64,000 bases of DNA from Pontederia crassipes (lineage: Eukaryota > Streptophyta > Magnoliopsida > Commelinales > Pontederiaceae), in assembly GCA_030549335.1 (NCBI GenBank), contig JAUKPH010000023.1:3429501-3493500 (forward strand). The letters run 5' to 3'. This document shows positions 1 to 10,598 of this stretch, piece by piece. The notes under the pieces were generated by a model. It was not told where the DNA came from. It worked only from the letters and a program-made list of their open reading frames with translations, and made no database searches. A program made the translations under genes and the position numbers. The first letter of the stretch is position 1; every line of letters starts with the position of its first letter.

Positions 1-456
1 AACAAAAGTTAAAGACATCAACAGATAGACAAAAGAATTATGTGAATCAAAATCATCAAAAAATTGAGTATGAAGTGAGCATTGGAAAGAAAGGAAGGTT
101 AAACCCGAGATATATATGTCAATATGAAATTTTACAGCGTATTTGACCAGTTGCATATAGGTTAGACCTGTCATCAGAGTCTCGTATTCATGATGTCTTT
201 TATATGTCTATGCTTTGACTCATGTGTTAGAGCCTCAATGTATTGAAGTATGAGAGAATTTGTTATCTGAAGAGAATCCAATACAAGTTATTGGAAGAAA
301 AAAAACTACAAAATCAAAAAATTTCTTTAGTTTTGGTGCTTTGGAAGAATCATTCAAGGGAAGAAGAAACTTGGGAGAGAAAAGAAGTAGTCTTTCTTAT
401 TCCTTGAAACAAATTAACTAAATTTCTAGGATAAAAATTTTTAAGGAGGGGAGAAT
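1..456 (+). pseudogene. Ty3/gypsy pol C-terminus, decayed
   Basis: Conceptual translation gives, with frameshifts and stops, the typical end of a chromovirus-type polyprotein: a KQKSY-like block, an RFGKK-like block reduced by deletion, a run resembling LNPRYI-x-EIL, then HDVF, and a late block resembling VLWKNHSxEEETWE. These belong to the integrase C-terminal region of del/Tekay-like elements (known family pattern; lineage is inference). The reading frame is broken several times, so this is a relic. It ends in a purine-rich tract (441-456) next to an LTR start at 457, the expected order for the 3' end of a plus-strand element. The better preserved partner is on the minus strand at 63282-64000. 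Confidence 0.8.
441..456 (+). other. Polypurine tract of gypsy relic
   Basis: A purine-rich run (TTAAGGAGGGGAGAAT) directly precedes the LTR start TGTCAAATTATGG. The right arm has the same arrangement on the minus strand just above 63281. Confidence 0.7.
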
Positions 457-1582
457 TGTCAAATTATGGATAAAATCTTTAAAGATGTGCTCCATAAACA
501 CCATTTTTGCATAATCATGCATTTAATTAACCTATTAAGTTAGTTTAGTGCTCATCTAGTCATGTTTGCATTTAGTAATTAATATTCGAATTATGGCATA
601 ATGATTATTAAATTATTGATAAACATTGTAAAGAAATTATATAAGGTTATTAGGAATAAATTATAAAATTAATATATAACATAATATATATATGATTAAA
701 TAAGTTTAATTATGATAAATAAGGTGATTGGCTATTGATACTACCGCTTAAGGTTCCAAGCAACTAAAGGAGATAGCTCAAAAGCTACTTAATATGTCAA
801 TTTTCTAAACTTCCATATGACATCGGAAAATTTAAAAACAAATACATAATGTACCAATAATTATCCTTTCATGGCTAAAAAATTACCAGAGGTCGAGCCC
901 TAGCAGAACTTGCCGGAGAAATATGGAAAGGTCAGTTGTTTGAGGCGAGTTCTCTTATTTGAAACTAATCCTCTAATTAATATGATCATTTCTTCATGGT
1001 TCTTTCTCCATAAATTTTGTATAGTTAATATATTTGAGTTTATCTTTCCATGACCACTGGAATCACCTAAATAGAATTGTTATAGAAGAAGTTATGAATT
1101 TAGCTTGATAGGCCACTTGTTCTATCCCGAGTTAGATTCAGGTGGAAACCTTTTAACTTAGGACACAATTAGGATACACCCAATTAGGGTTTGAAATTTA
1201 AATATGTTAAATTTAATTTTATAATTGTTCAGTGAGAAGTAGAATTATGTTATTTGGACTTCTATATATGGAGAAATGAATTTTTCATCTCGTTGGCTTC
1301 TCAAGTTTTCAAGCATTGACAAAATATAGGTTGGATTAATTATTTTTGTTATAAGGTATACATGGAGTTTAATTTTATATTTTTTACACCTAACTACTAC
1401 TGAAGTCTAGTTTTTTTTTTCAAAAATTCTAATCTTGTCAAATAGACAAGTATTGATAATGATATAATTGTTATTTGGCGTACATTCTCCAAGAGCACAT
1501 ACCCTAAGTCCAATTGTCTAAACTCTTATATTTGCTCAATCATAATTAGTTGATAATATTCATAAGTTGCAAACCATAATAG
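457..1582 (+). mobile_element. 3' LTR of decayed gypsy element (end uncertain)
   Basis: Starts TGTC immediately after the polypurine tract. The matching copy in the right arm begins at 63281 on the minus strand. The end is not recognisable because no second LTR of this element lies in the window. A MITE-like insertion at about 1583 sits inside or next to it, and the LTR may resume after 2287. No ORF of note. Confidence 0.55.
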
Positions 1583-2287
1583 GGCTCTGTTTGGCATTAT
1601 TAGCGGTTTGATAAGCGCGGTTTGATAGTAAATAACAATTTAACCAACGTATAGCGGATGATGATTAACAGATTGAGATTTTAACAAATAAGTGTTTAGT
1701 AAATTTTACGATAGAATTAGCATATAAATATAAAATGACATAATTAGATATATGATAAATATAAAATGACACAATCAAATATATGATAAATTATTTAATT
1801 TAAACACTATACAAAATTTATTATAATCAATAAATAAATTATTTATATTTAAATTAAAAAATGAAATCTCACAATTAATTTTTTTATTAAAATATATAGA
1901 AATTTATATTGACAATAAATTTTATACAATGCACACATGATATACAAATTTTAATTATTAAATTAATTTTTTATTCATTATTAACATATAAATAATTTGT
2001 AATTAATGAAGCATGAATATAAAAACAAATATAGTTAAATGATGATAAAATAAAAATGAAAAAAAAAATAAGATAAGTTGAGAAAGAATAATGTATTTGA
2101 ACAAGGATAGAATTGGAAAAAATTATAAACCCCTAACATCGAAATGCTAAATGCTAGTAGAAGTAGCTTTTCAATATTTTTATATGAAACGCTAAACACT
2201 ACTTATTTTTGTCATTTATAAAAAAATTAACATTTGAACCACTAAACGATACTTGAAACACTAATTTTGATGTTGCCAAACATAGTT
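1583..2287. mobile_element. MITE-like insertion with imperfect terminal inverted repeats
   Basis: The left end reads AGGGCTCTGTTTGGCATTA. The reverse complement of the right end reads approximately AAACTATGTTTGGCAACATC, giving an imperfect inverted repeat. The interior is about 700 bp, very AT-rich and non-coding. Such CTGTTTGGC-type ends are common in plant hAT-like MITEs, but no clear 8-bp target duplication is visible, so the superfamily is tentative. The right-arm copy is about 61817-62551. Confidence 0.5.
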
Positions 2288-2965
2288 TAGAATTTTGAGA
2301 TTAAGTAGGGCATTATTGGCATATGAACATAAATATATAAAATTAAACATGAATGTTAAGAAGATTTTACATGCATGTGAGGGTGCATAAGTGGAATCAT
2401 CAAATTACAAGTGAAAGGGAGAAAATCTAGTAAACCTTCTTGAAAAGATAAAGTAGAGTGGGTAAATTTACAACATAACAAAATGATACTTCTTTTATTT
2501 ATAGTAATATTTTAAGTAAGTGATGATAAAAAAATTCTTATTCATATTGTTAGGGTAGAAGCATGATTTTCTTGATTTAGGTTGTAATTGAATATTATAA
2601 AATCTACATTTTTAACCTTTTACTCGCTACGTGAAGTTTACATGTCATCTTCATTCTTTTGTTGAAAATATAGATAAATCTTCTAGATTTATATACTTTT
2701 ATCTTTCAGTAGGTACCCTCACTTTTACATGCATGGAGGTGTCCGACAACTGCTCTAGAAGGAGACATGGGAGTACCTAACGTCGCTGAGAAGGAGAAAC
2801 TGAGCTGAAAGAAGAAAGATAAAATGACAACTGCCACCTAGATAGGTCCAATATTAGAGATGGATTTAATGACATAATTAAGGCTCCAAAGTTAGAACTT
2901 GTAATTTTAATTGAATCTAATCTAAATTCTATAAAAGTTAAATAGGTCATTCGCTATGGGCGCTA
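2288..2965. other. Non-genic sequence shared by both arms
   Basis: AT-rich sequence conserved in the right arm (61131-61816). About 94% of 88 bases match across 2881-2965 and 61131-61220. No gene, tRNA or terminal repeat is seen. It may be the remainder of the outer gypsy LTR. Confidence 0.5.
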
Positions 2966-3355
2966 TTGGATCGATATTTGCTACATGGGATTGGACGCAT
3001 CTGGAGGTATTGCCTTGTCCTTGTGTGGGCATGACACAGGTTATCTCTATACTCACTTCCACTCATTTCCTTCATGTTGTGTTTGTTGTGATAACTTTCA
3101 TTTTCTGCTATCATGTGTGTTTGTGAGCCCCCTTCCAAACCTTTGGAATAGATTATTCACTGATAAGCTCGGTGAATTTTTTCTTGACTCTAATTGGGGA
3201 CTTCTACTTCCTCTTGTCATTGGAGGATAAGAGGGGTAGCAAGCATCCATCTTAACCGAATCTATTAGCATATTTAGAAATCTGCTTCGATGTAAACCCA
3301 ATGGCCTTAATTACACAAGGTGTAATAATCGCTTGGGTCATGTTAGAATTCACTG
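2966..3355. other. Left-arm-only unique segment
   Basis: Homology to the right arm stops after GGGCGCTATTG and does not resume until the tandem array near 4196. This piece is less AT-rich than its surroundings and has short ORFs of 60-80 codons on both strands that resemble nothing I know. The phrase CTGCCACCTAGATAGGT occurs both just before it (about 2831) and near its end (about 3353), so a short duplication may bound it. Confidence 0.5.
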
Positions 3356-5265
3356 CCACCTAGATAGGTTGCTAGTAAATAATTATTGAAAAGATCCCTT
3401 CCCCGACGTAAATAGAGGAGGATTATAATTAGATTATTATTTTTTGTCTCGACCCCTAGAAAGTTTGCACAAATAATTTCGACTCACAAAAAGAATACAC
3501 CCTAAAATATATGAAAATTATTTAAGAGTCTTGTTCTTAATTTTTTGTGTTAAAAATTTCGTATGAGAAAAAATATGTAACACATAGAATTTCTAGGTGA
3601 CGGTTTAATTTTATTAGACATATGTAGAAGAGAATTAGGTTAATTTTTTGTCATGAACCTTTTGAGAGTTTATATACGCACTTCGTTTATTGATTATAAA
3701 AATTTTAACCTGGACAGTACTCTACATTAATCACTCAAAATTAGAAAATCTATAACATATGGAACTATATAACAAAATATAGATTTGTGTTTAGAAATTT
3801 GGTACGAGAGTAGTTACACATGTTTTAAAGTGACGATTGAATATTATTAGACGCAAATAGAGGAGAATTACAACTAGGTTAATCTTTTGTCTCAACCTTT
3901 AAAGATTTTATATACACACTTCCTTTATAAATGATAAAAATTTTATCCTAACTAGGATTCTGTATTAATCACTTAAAATTACGACAATTATATATGAAAC
4001 TTAAATAATTCTAAATCACAAGTAGAATACACCCTAAACATTGAGAAAATTATTTAAACTTATGGTGATTCTAAGTTTGAGAATAAATTTGTGTTAGAAA
4101 TTTATGAAATTATGCAAGGTAGTTGAATATTATTGGACATAAACAAAGAAGAATTACAACTAGATTAATTTTCTTTCTTAAGAGTTTATAGCACACTTTA
4201 TAAATGATAAAAAATTTAACAAGACCAGGGCTTTGCATTTAATCACCCAAAATTAGGATGCCTTTCATAGGCAATAAAAATTAACTAGACTAGGTCTTTG
4301 CTATTAACCCCTTAAACATATGAAACCTATCAGAATATATGGAACTAAAATAAATCCGAATCACATATAGAATGCTCCCTACAATATATATATATAATAT
4401 ATAGAAGTCTTGTTGTTCTAAGTTTGAGCATAGATTTGTGTTACAAATTTTGTACGAGAGAAATTACTCAACACACAATAAGGCTAATATTATTAGATGT
4501 AAATAGAAGAGAATCACAACTAAGTTAATTTTTTTGTCTCTACCCTCAGAAATTTTATATAGGTGCTCCGTTTATAGGTGATAGTAATTTAACCTAGGAC
4601 TCTGCAATAATCTCTCAGCATAAATTCAAAAGTAAGCTCATGAGATAAACTAAAAGTATGATTCTTCTAATTTCGAGCATAGATTTGTGTTAGAAATTTT
4701 GGATGAGAGAAATTATGGATGAGAGAAATTATGCAACTCACAAAATTTTCAGATGATGACTGAATATTTGATACGTAAATAGATGATGATTACAACTAAT
4801 TTTTTTGTCGAATTGTAGGAAGTGTATATAGATTGTCTTTATATATGATATGAATTTTAACATGATTTTGATTCTTCAAAATTAGGACACTTATCACAAT
4901 ATATGAAAATAAAACAAATTTGAATCACAAATAGAATACTCGTTAAAATTTTGAAAACTATTTAAAAGGTTGATTGTTCTAAGTTTGAGCGTTAAATCGT
5001 GTTAGAAATTTAGTACCAGAGAAATTACGCAATGGGCATAGAATTTTAAAGCGATGGCCGATTAGACATAAACTTAAGACAATTATAATTATGATAATTT
5101 TGTGCCGCTCCTAAGGAGCTTATATAGGCAATACTTTAACATATAAAAGTAATTCTTGGAACTTTGTTTTTAATTCTATCGTGTTAAAAAATCATCTTTT
5201 CATTACTTGACAAAATTTCACCACCTTTTGCGCTCCTTCATCAAAATTGGACCTTATATATATAT
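3356..5265. repeat. Degenerate tandem repeat, about 215-290 bp units
   Basis: Recurring blocks occur in fixed order: an AGAGAATTACAACTAGGTTAA-like block, a TTTTTGTC..ACCC block, TATATAGGCACTCCTTTATA-like, TAATCACTCAAAATTAGGA-like, AATCACAAATAGAATACTC-like, GTTCTAAGTTTGAGCATAG-like, TTAGAAATTTGGTACGAGAG. Clear occurrences of the first block lie near 3412, 3625, 3857, 4143, 4502, 4777 and 5072. Copies are strongly diverged. The right arm has fewer copies (57500-57902 and 60481-61130). No coding capacity. Confidence 0.75.
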
Positions 5266-5271
5266 ATATAT
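5254..5271. repeat. (TA)n microsatellite
   Basis: Short TA run at the inner edge of the tandem array, next to the MITE at 5286. The corresponding right-arm tract (57122-57161) is longer and carries an insertion. Confidence 0.9.
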
Positions 5272-5285
5272 GGGATTAAAAGGAA

Positions 5286-5789
5286 TGTAACACCCCTTAG
5301 GTGAAACATTGTGTAACGCTGGCATATGAGTCGTTGGCAAATCACATCTCTTCCCCCATCGACGCGAGAGATCGGCTACACATATCGACGACGGCGACAC
5401 ATATCGGCGATGGGGGCGGCGATCAGAGGAGAGAAGAAAGGAGAGCGGAGGGGAGGTGGCTGTGGCGGCACCAAGCGAGATATCAGCGGCGGTGGTGCAG
5501 ATCGACTCGAGGGTGGCGATCAAAGGAGAGAAGAAAGGAGAGCGGAGGGTTGGCGTCGACAACACTGATTAGGGATGGGTGGCGACGATCGGAGGAGAGA
5601 AGAGAGTGATCGGAGGGGAGAGAACAGAGAGAGGGCAGAGGAGAGAGAGCGATGGAGGAGAGAGACAAAAGAGAGAGCGCAGAGGAGAGAGAGAGGGAGA
5701 GAAAATTGTGAAATAATCTAAGCCCTGGATCTAAAATGAAGGGCTCATATTAGGGTGTTACATTAAGTTTCACCCAAAGGGTGTTCACA
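5286..5789. mobile_element. GA-rich MITE with about 55-bp terminal inverted repeats
   Basis: The left end TGTAACACCCCTTAGGTGAA matches the reverse complement of the right end (TGTGAACACCCTTTGGGTGA). A second block of the same inverted repeat follows inside: TGTAACGCTGGCATATGAGT against ATGTAACACCCTAATATGAG. The interior is GC- and purine-rich with repeated GGAGAGAAGAAAGGAGAGCGG-type blocks. These create apparent ORFs on both strands of about 60-100 codons that I regard as spurious. There is no transposase, so it would depend on another element. The target duplication is unclear. It is also present in the right arm (56619-57108), so it was inserted before the arms were duplicated. Confidence 0.8.
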
Positions 5790-6322
5790 GTGTACAAAAT
5801 AACATATGGACCATTTAGATGTGATTCAACTGCTCACATGAAGACATCCGTCCAGATGTAATGTACATCTCGTGGTATTTTGATCAGATTTTCCTTTCCT
5901 GCTTGAATTTTTCCTTCCCCCTTTCCCCTTTTGTTGTCTCCCTCCTCTTCTCTCGAAGTCAGACCCTCCTTCGCTTCGGCGAACACAGGAGTGGCAGCCG
6001 ACAACTACAGGTGAGATGCTGCTCCCGACCTCTCTCACTCTCTCTCTCTCATTTTCGCTCCCGATGCGCAAATAAGAGCTATACGTTTTAAAGTGAGGAG
6101 GAATCAAAATTTCTTCCTCTATAGAGAAGAAAAGGAAACATTAGCAATCAAAAGATTGACATGACATGATTATACTTAAAATATATCCTAGATTCTCCTG
6201 CAATTTGATGTGCAACGATGGTATAGTCGAGCAAGTACATTCAATCTGTTTGTTGAGGTGATGAAACATTAGGGGCAATGATATCATCCTTTTGTTCGAT
6301 CAATGTTTCAAATTCTTCTCAC
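5790..6322 (-). other. Shared flank of coiled-coil gene fragment, with CT/GA-rich block
   Basis: Homologous to 56048-56618 of the right arm. On the minus strand, 5826-6107 is open for 93 codons, and the right-arm counterpart 56251-56523 is open for 90 codons with partly matching residues (a VVVGCHSCVRR-like stretch is common to both). The open frames overlap a purine-rich block and may be low-complexity chance. I cannot name a product. Confidence 0.35.
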
Positions 6323-7030
6323 CTGAAACTTAGCATCCTTTTGTTGGTCAATGTATGCAAGCAATTCTTCTTGTCTCATCAAAGCTTCATATAGAGCCTA
6401 ATCGGGGAAAACATGTTCAGAGCACATTTAGCCTCCTTTGAGAACTATAACCTTATTTAGAACAAGCACTATGACAAAGAAAAATATGAAGAGAAACTGA
6501 ATGAACAATTTCAAGAATGTTTATGCATCTCTGAACTACAATAAAATTGGATCAACTTGTGCTTAAAGAAGTAATAGAAAAAAATTAGCATTCACATAAA
6601 CTTTCAAGATTATTCTAGTATAATTTTCCTTATGAGGATGCAAAACCAAAGTACATCTATTTTTTTCTTCTTTTTTTTTGTTTGCATTTGAAGGTAACAT
6701 TTCACGTATGTGAATGTGCATGTGTGATAATTTCCACTTTTGAAGTCCAAAATAAACCTATGCTTTAGAATTTCGATATACGATTTCAGTTGATCTTATA
6801 TCATCTTTTCACATCATCTAACAAATTATCCTGATAAGAAGAGACCAGTAATTACACATTCAAAGTCTTGGACCTTCAAAATTTAAATGAAACCTCCTGT
6901 AGGAAACATATGATTACCTTTTTGGTAGAAATAAGCTCCGCTTCTAATGCATCTACTCGTCGCACAGTAGCCTCAAGTAACTCTTATTTCTCTTGAAACA
7001 TTTTAGAAGGATTTGCATGAAGTGTATCTA
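6323..7030 (-). pseudogene. Two-exon relic of an unidentified coiled-coil protein gene
   Basis: On the minus strand, an exon-like stretch (7030 down to 6918) translates to a charged helical segment containing [15 protein letters not shown]. It ends at a GT donor, and an intron follows to an ATTAG acceptor. A 75-base exon (6397-6323) then reads ALYEALMRQEELLAYIDQQ and more, and ends at CAG|GTGAG. The heptad-like spacing suggests coiled coil. I do not recognise the gene. The first exon has an in-frame TAA after an FQEK stretch, and its 5' side is cut by the LTR starting at 7031. The right-arm copy has this exon open but carries a 4-base deletion in the second exon, so the two copies decayed independently. 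Confidence 0.6.
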
Positions 7031-7594
7031 TGACGATCCTGATTTTTATAAAATAATTCATTTATAATATCTGGAAATCATTATTTAATATTCTAGAATT
7101 ATTTAATTCTGAAATTGATGGAAATTATGGGATAAGTTCGAAAGATAAGATGGAATTTGAATAGAGATAGAATAGTTATGAAGATAAATATGGATTAATA
7201 AGTAAATTCATATTTAATTAAATCTGAACAATTATGGAATGATTAATCAATGATGGATGGCCAAGATTGATCTTAAAAGAGTCCAAGGCCCAATAAAATT
7301 AAAAATCCTAACCTGCAGTATAAATAGACATCAAACGGGTGGCAGGAAACCCTCTTTTGGTCAAAATAGAATTGTGCCCATGAGCCTCTCTTTTTCTCTT
7401 ATTTGCACGCGAATCGAGGCATTCCAGAGAGCATGAAGTGGCTGATTTCGAAGCCGGTATATAGGTGAAGAACTTCTAAGTGGTGGCCGCGAGTTTTGAA
7501 ACGTGGACAGAGAAATCGTCGGCCAAAGTCGACGTCTGGACAACTCGTGCAGGTAGAGAGAATCCAGTTGGTTTTTCAGTCAACTTTAGGCATG
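7031..7594 (+). mobile_element. Gypsy 5' LTR, first part
   Basis: The LTR starts at about TGACGATCCTG, where exon homology stops. It is interrupted after 564 bases by the 9.9 kb element and resumes at 17485. The uninterrupted copy in the right arm is 53024-55327 on the minus strand (2304 bp), against 2251 bp for the two left pieces together. Confidence 0.7.
7319..7326 (+). promoter_or_regulatory. TATA-box-like site in gypsy LTR
   Basis: TATAAATA lies in a less AT-rich context about 290 bases into the LTR, upstream of a GC-richer leader-like stretch. The right arm keeps TATTTATAGTGC at the equivalent place near 55020 (minus strand). This position is typical for the U3/R boundary of an LTR promoter; its function is inferred only. 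Confidence 0.45.
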
Positions 7595-10586
7595 TGATAG
7601 TGAAATTTGGGTGTTGAGTGATAACTTGCTGATTTTTAAGGCAAAAGTCAATTTTTCTAATTTTTGTTTCAACTCCCTAACTCACTCTCTACTAGTTGCT
7701 TGAGCCGCTCGAGATTCCTATGAGCGAGTGCACAGGTCAATTGTAGTAATTCTAAATGTCGTATCCACAGTGATTTGAATTTTTAGACTACCTAAAAATA
7801 ATTTAGACTAATCCTATTTAAAGTGGCAAAAACAGATTTTTAAAGGAATGAAAATAGATTTTTCTATGAAATGCAGAATGATAACTTCTTTTGGGGTTTT
7901 GGGAATTTATCAAAACTGAATTATAAATGCTAATCTATAGACTAAAAAGGTTTAACTATCAATGAGGAAGGTTCTCCTAGGAGTTAGGGTTCATCTAAAT
8001 TAATTATGAATGGATTGGATCAAGTTATCATTAGAAATTCAATTCTGATTTAACCGTTAATATAGCTGCTCTCACAGCTCAATTGGTCTTTAACTAAGCA
8101 ACATATTATCATATAATTGTTAGTTAGGAGGATCCTTACTGAAAATCAAATTATCATTGGGCTTAAAAGAAAGTTCAATGCTGATTTTTTTACAATTCAA
8201 GAAAATCTGCAGTGATAACTTGATGGATGCAACCACAAATTAATAAAATCACTTCAATTAGCTAAACAAGAATGAAATCTATCCAATATTAGTGCTTATG
8301 CTCCTTGGTTCATCTCTGAATTTCAAGAGGATTGGAATTCAACCTCTCGGCTGCAAATTAAGAATGGAATACATACAAACACTAATTAATTGGAATTAAA
8401 AGGCATCAAATCTTTAATGGGAAATTTAGTGATTATCCAATGCTCCTTGGGTCATCTCTGACTCTCAAGAATGGCCTTAAAACTACCTCTCAGTAGTGGA
8501 TTAAAATGAGGCTTAACAATGGAAATCAGAATTTAATTAAAATAAGAAAATAGAAATCAGCATTTCAGGAAAATCAGCAATGTAGATTGATGGAATTCAG
8601 GCTTGCCAAATGCCTCTTGACCCATCTCTGGACTGCAAGAGATTCCTAGAGTACACCTCTCACTGATTTGAATGAAATAGGGATTAACAATTGGCAAGTC
8701 AGATTCCAAACAAAATCAGAAAATATATTTCAGAATTAAAACTCAGAAATCAGATTTTGGAAAAGACATATTTGAATCCTGAATTGTCAAACATCTTGAT
8801 TCATTTCTGAATAAGATCAGGGCAAATATTAGCCTCTCAGCTATTCAATTAATCCAATCCTTGATGACAATCAGATCCAAAAGCCCAGGAAATCAGATTC
8901 TGAATTTTAGAAATTTCAGATTCAAAACCAGACTTAAAGTAATGTTGAGAATAGATTTGAATCATGGAATGCCCAAATATTCATAACTCATTTCTGAACA
9001 AGATTAGGATGAAGACCAACCTTTCAATTGCTCAATTAATCAAGTCCAGAATGACAAGTAGATACAAACAGTTCAGAAATCAGATAATCAGAAAAACCCA
9101 GAAATCAGAATTTCAGAAATCAGAATTTTCAATCAATTTGGAATTCAGAACTTGACATTATTTCCTAATTCATTTCTGAACTAGGGATAGATCAAATGAT
9201 AACTTCTCAGTTATAGATTACAATAGGATCTGCACAATGGCAAGAAACGAGCTGAATTCTGAAAATAAAAAATGATTTCAGTGCAGGAAATTAATTCAAT
9301 CCATATCCATCCATACTTAACCTAGATTACTACCCTATCCTAGGAGAAATGGAGTTTAGCTCCTCATATTTACAAGACTTGACATCAAATAGAATGAGAA
9401 ACAGATACAAATCATTGATGCTTGAAGACTCTCGTCCAGCAGCAACAGCCTTCAGCAGCAGCTCCTCCCTTCCTTGCTCCAAACCCCTTGCTCAAACCCT
9501 CAATGTCCAGCCCCCCTTTTCTCCTCCCAAAAATTCCAGCTTATATATGAGTCTTCTGCACCTTTGGATCAGCATCTAAATATTTCTCAGCCCTGATGTG
9601 CGCCACTTGTCCAGGTTCTGGAAGAATCTGCCTCTGCAGCACCTTTTTGTGCAGGTTAAAGTAGATGGTCCCCCCTACTTTTTCCTCTTTTTGGCCACCT
9701 CTTTCCCTTGCTACAAAACACAAAACAACCAGCATCAAAGCCCTTGAATGAAATTTTAACAAATAGGATAAAAATGGTGATATTGGCCACCTCAAGTATT
9801 AAGTAGGATTAGGTGTTGTGCAGGATTGGAAATCTATATGAAAACTTGATGGTTTTGGATCCGGAAATGATAACTTGTCACAAATCATGGAAATTATCCA
9901 AATGCAAGTGATTCAAAGCATTAGAAGCATCAAATGGACTAGGGTAACAAGTGAGTGCATTCAAAAATCAAATATGAATGAGATTTCTAAGAAGTGATAA
10001 CTTGGGTGCCCAAAAACGATAACTTATATGACTTAAAAACGATAACTTGTGATAACTTGAGTTGTGGTTATCCAAATATTATGAAATTTGACCAGAAATG
10101 AGTTAGAACAATAATAAGATGATTTCTTAAGGTCCCTGTGTAGAATTAATGGTTTTGCATGTTGAAATGACAGAATTGCCCTTTAACGATAACTTGGCAC
10201 TTGAAAAATGATAACTTGTTCAAATAGACTTAAAACTTTGCACAAGTTGAGATGTGACTATCCAAATATGATTTATACATGATAATGATGGATTTAGAGC
10301 AAGAAAACCATTGAAAATCGGTTCATTCAAAATAATGATAACTTGATATATAATAATAACTTGTCCTCAAAATGATAACGTGGCATAGAATTTAAATATT
10401 AATGGATTTTGGCATTTTAGAACCTCTATGCACATGAAAATAAGTATGAAATGAGGAATATCAACTAGTTATCATAATGTATACATTCCAAGTATAATTG
10501 GCCCAAAAATAGGCTAAAATGGGACTCGATATGTATGAATTGTATCTAAAATGGGTTATTAACATATAGTGATCAGCAAGTGATCA
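7595..10586 (-). repeat. 3' LTR of the LARD-like element
   Basis: About 2.99 kb direct repeat of 14079-17024. It keeps a 30-odd base stretch after CTCTACTA (near 7690) that the other LTR lacks. It holds a degenerate tandem repeat (about 8300-9230) and many TGATAACTTG motifs, mainly in its last 0.75 kb. Short ORFs (for example 8964-9155 and 9349-9579) also occur at the same place in the other LTR, but I do not consider them genes. Confidence 0.9.
8300..9240. repeat. Six degenerate tandem units of about 170 bp inside the LTR
   Basis: A CATCTCTGAA/CATTTCTGAA block followed by an ACCTCTCAG-like block recurs at 8311, 8453, 8623, 8802, 8989 and 9171, spaced 142-187 bases. The same series is present in the second LTR (about 14,750-15,690). 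Confidence 0.65.
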
Positions 10587-10598
10587 AACTCCCCCAAG
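10587..10598 (-). other. Polypurine tract of the LARD-like element
   Basis: AACTCCCCCAAG on the plus strand, which is CTTGGGGGAGTT on the element strand, lies directly before the 3' LTR start TGATCACTTGC. The same tract recurs at 17025-17036. Confidence 0.7.

Noticed and set aside
5301-5668. Several 60-100 codon ORFs in the GA-rich MITE (also 56686-57163)
   Set aside because: Open in multiple frames because of purine-rich low complexity. No conserved frame between arms.
8964-9579. ORFs at 8964-9155 and 9349-9579, repeated at 15414-15605 and 15799-16029
   Set aside because: They are conserved between the two LTRs only because LTRs are copies of each other. They lie inside the degenerate tandem repeat and have no domain signature.
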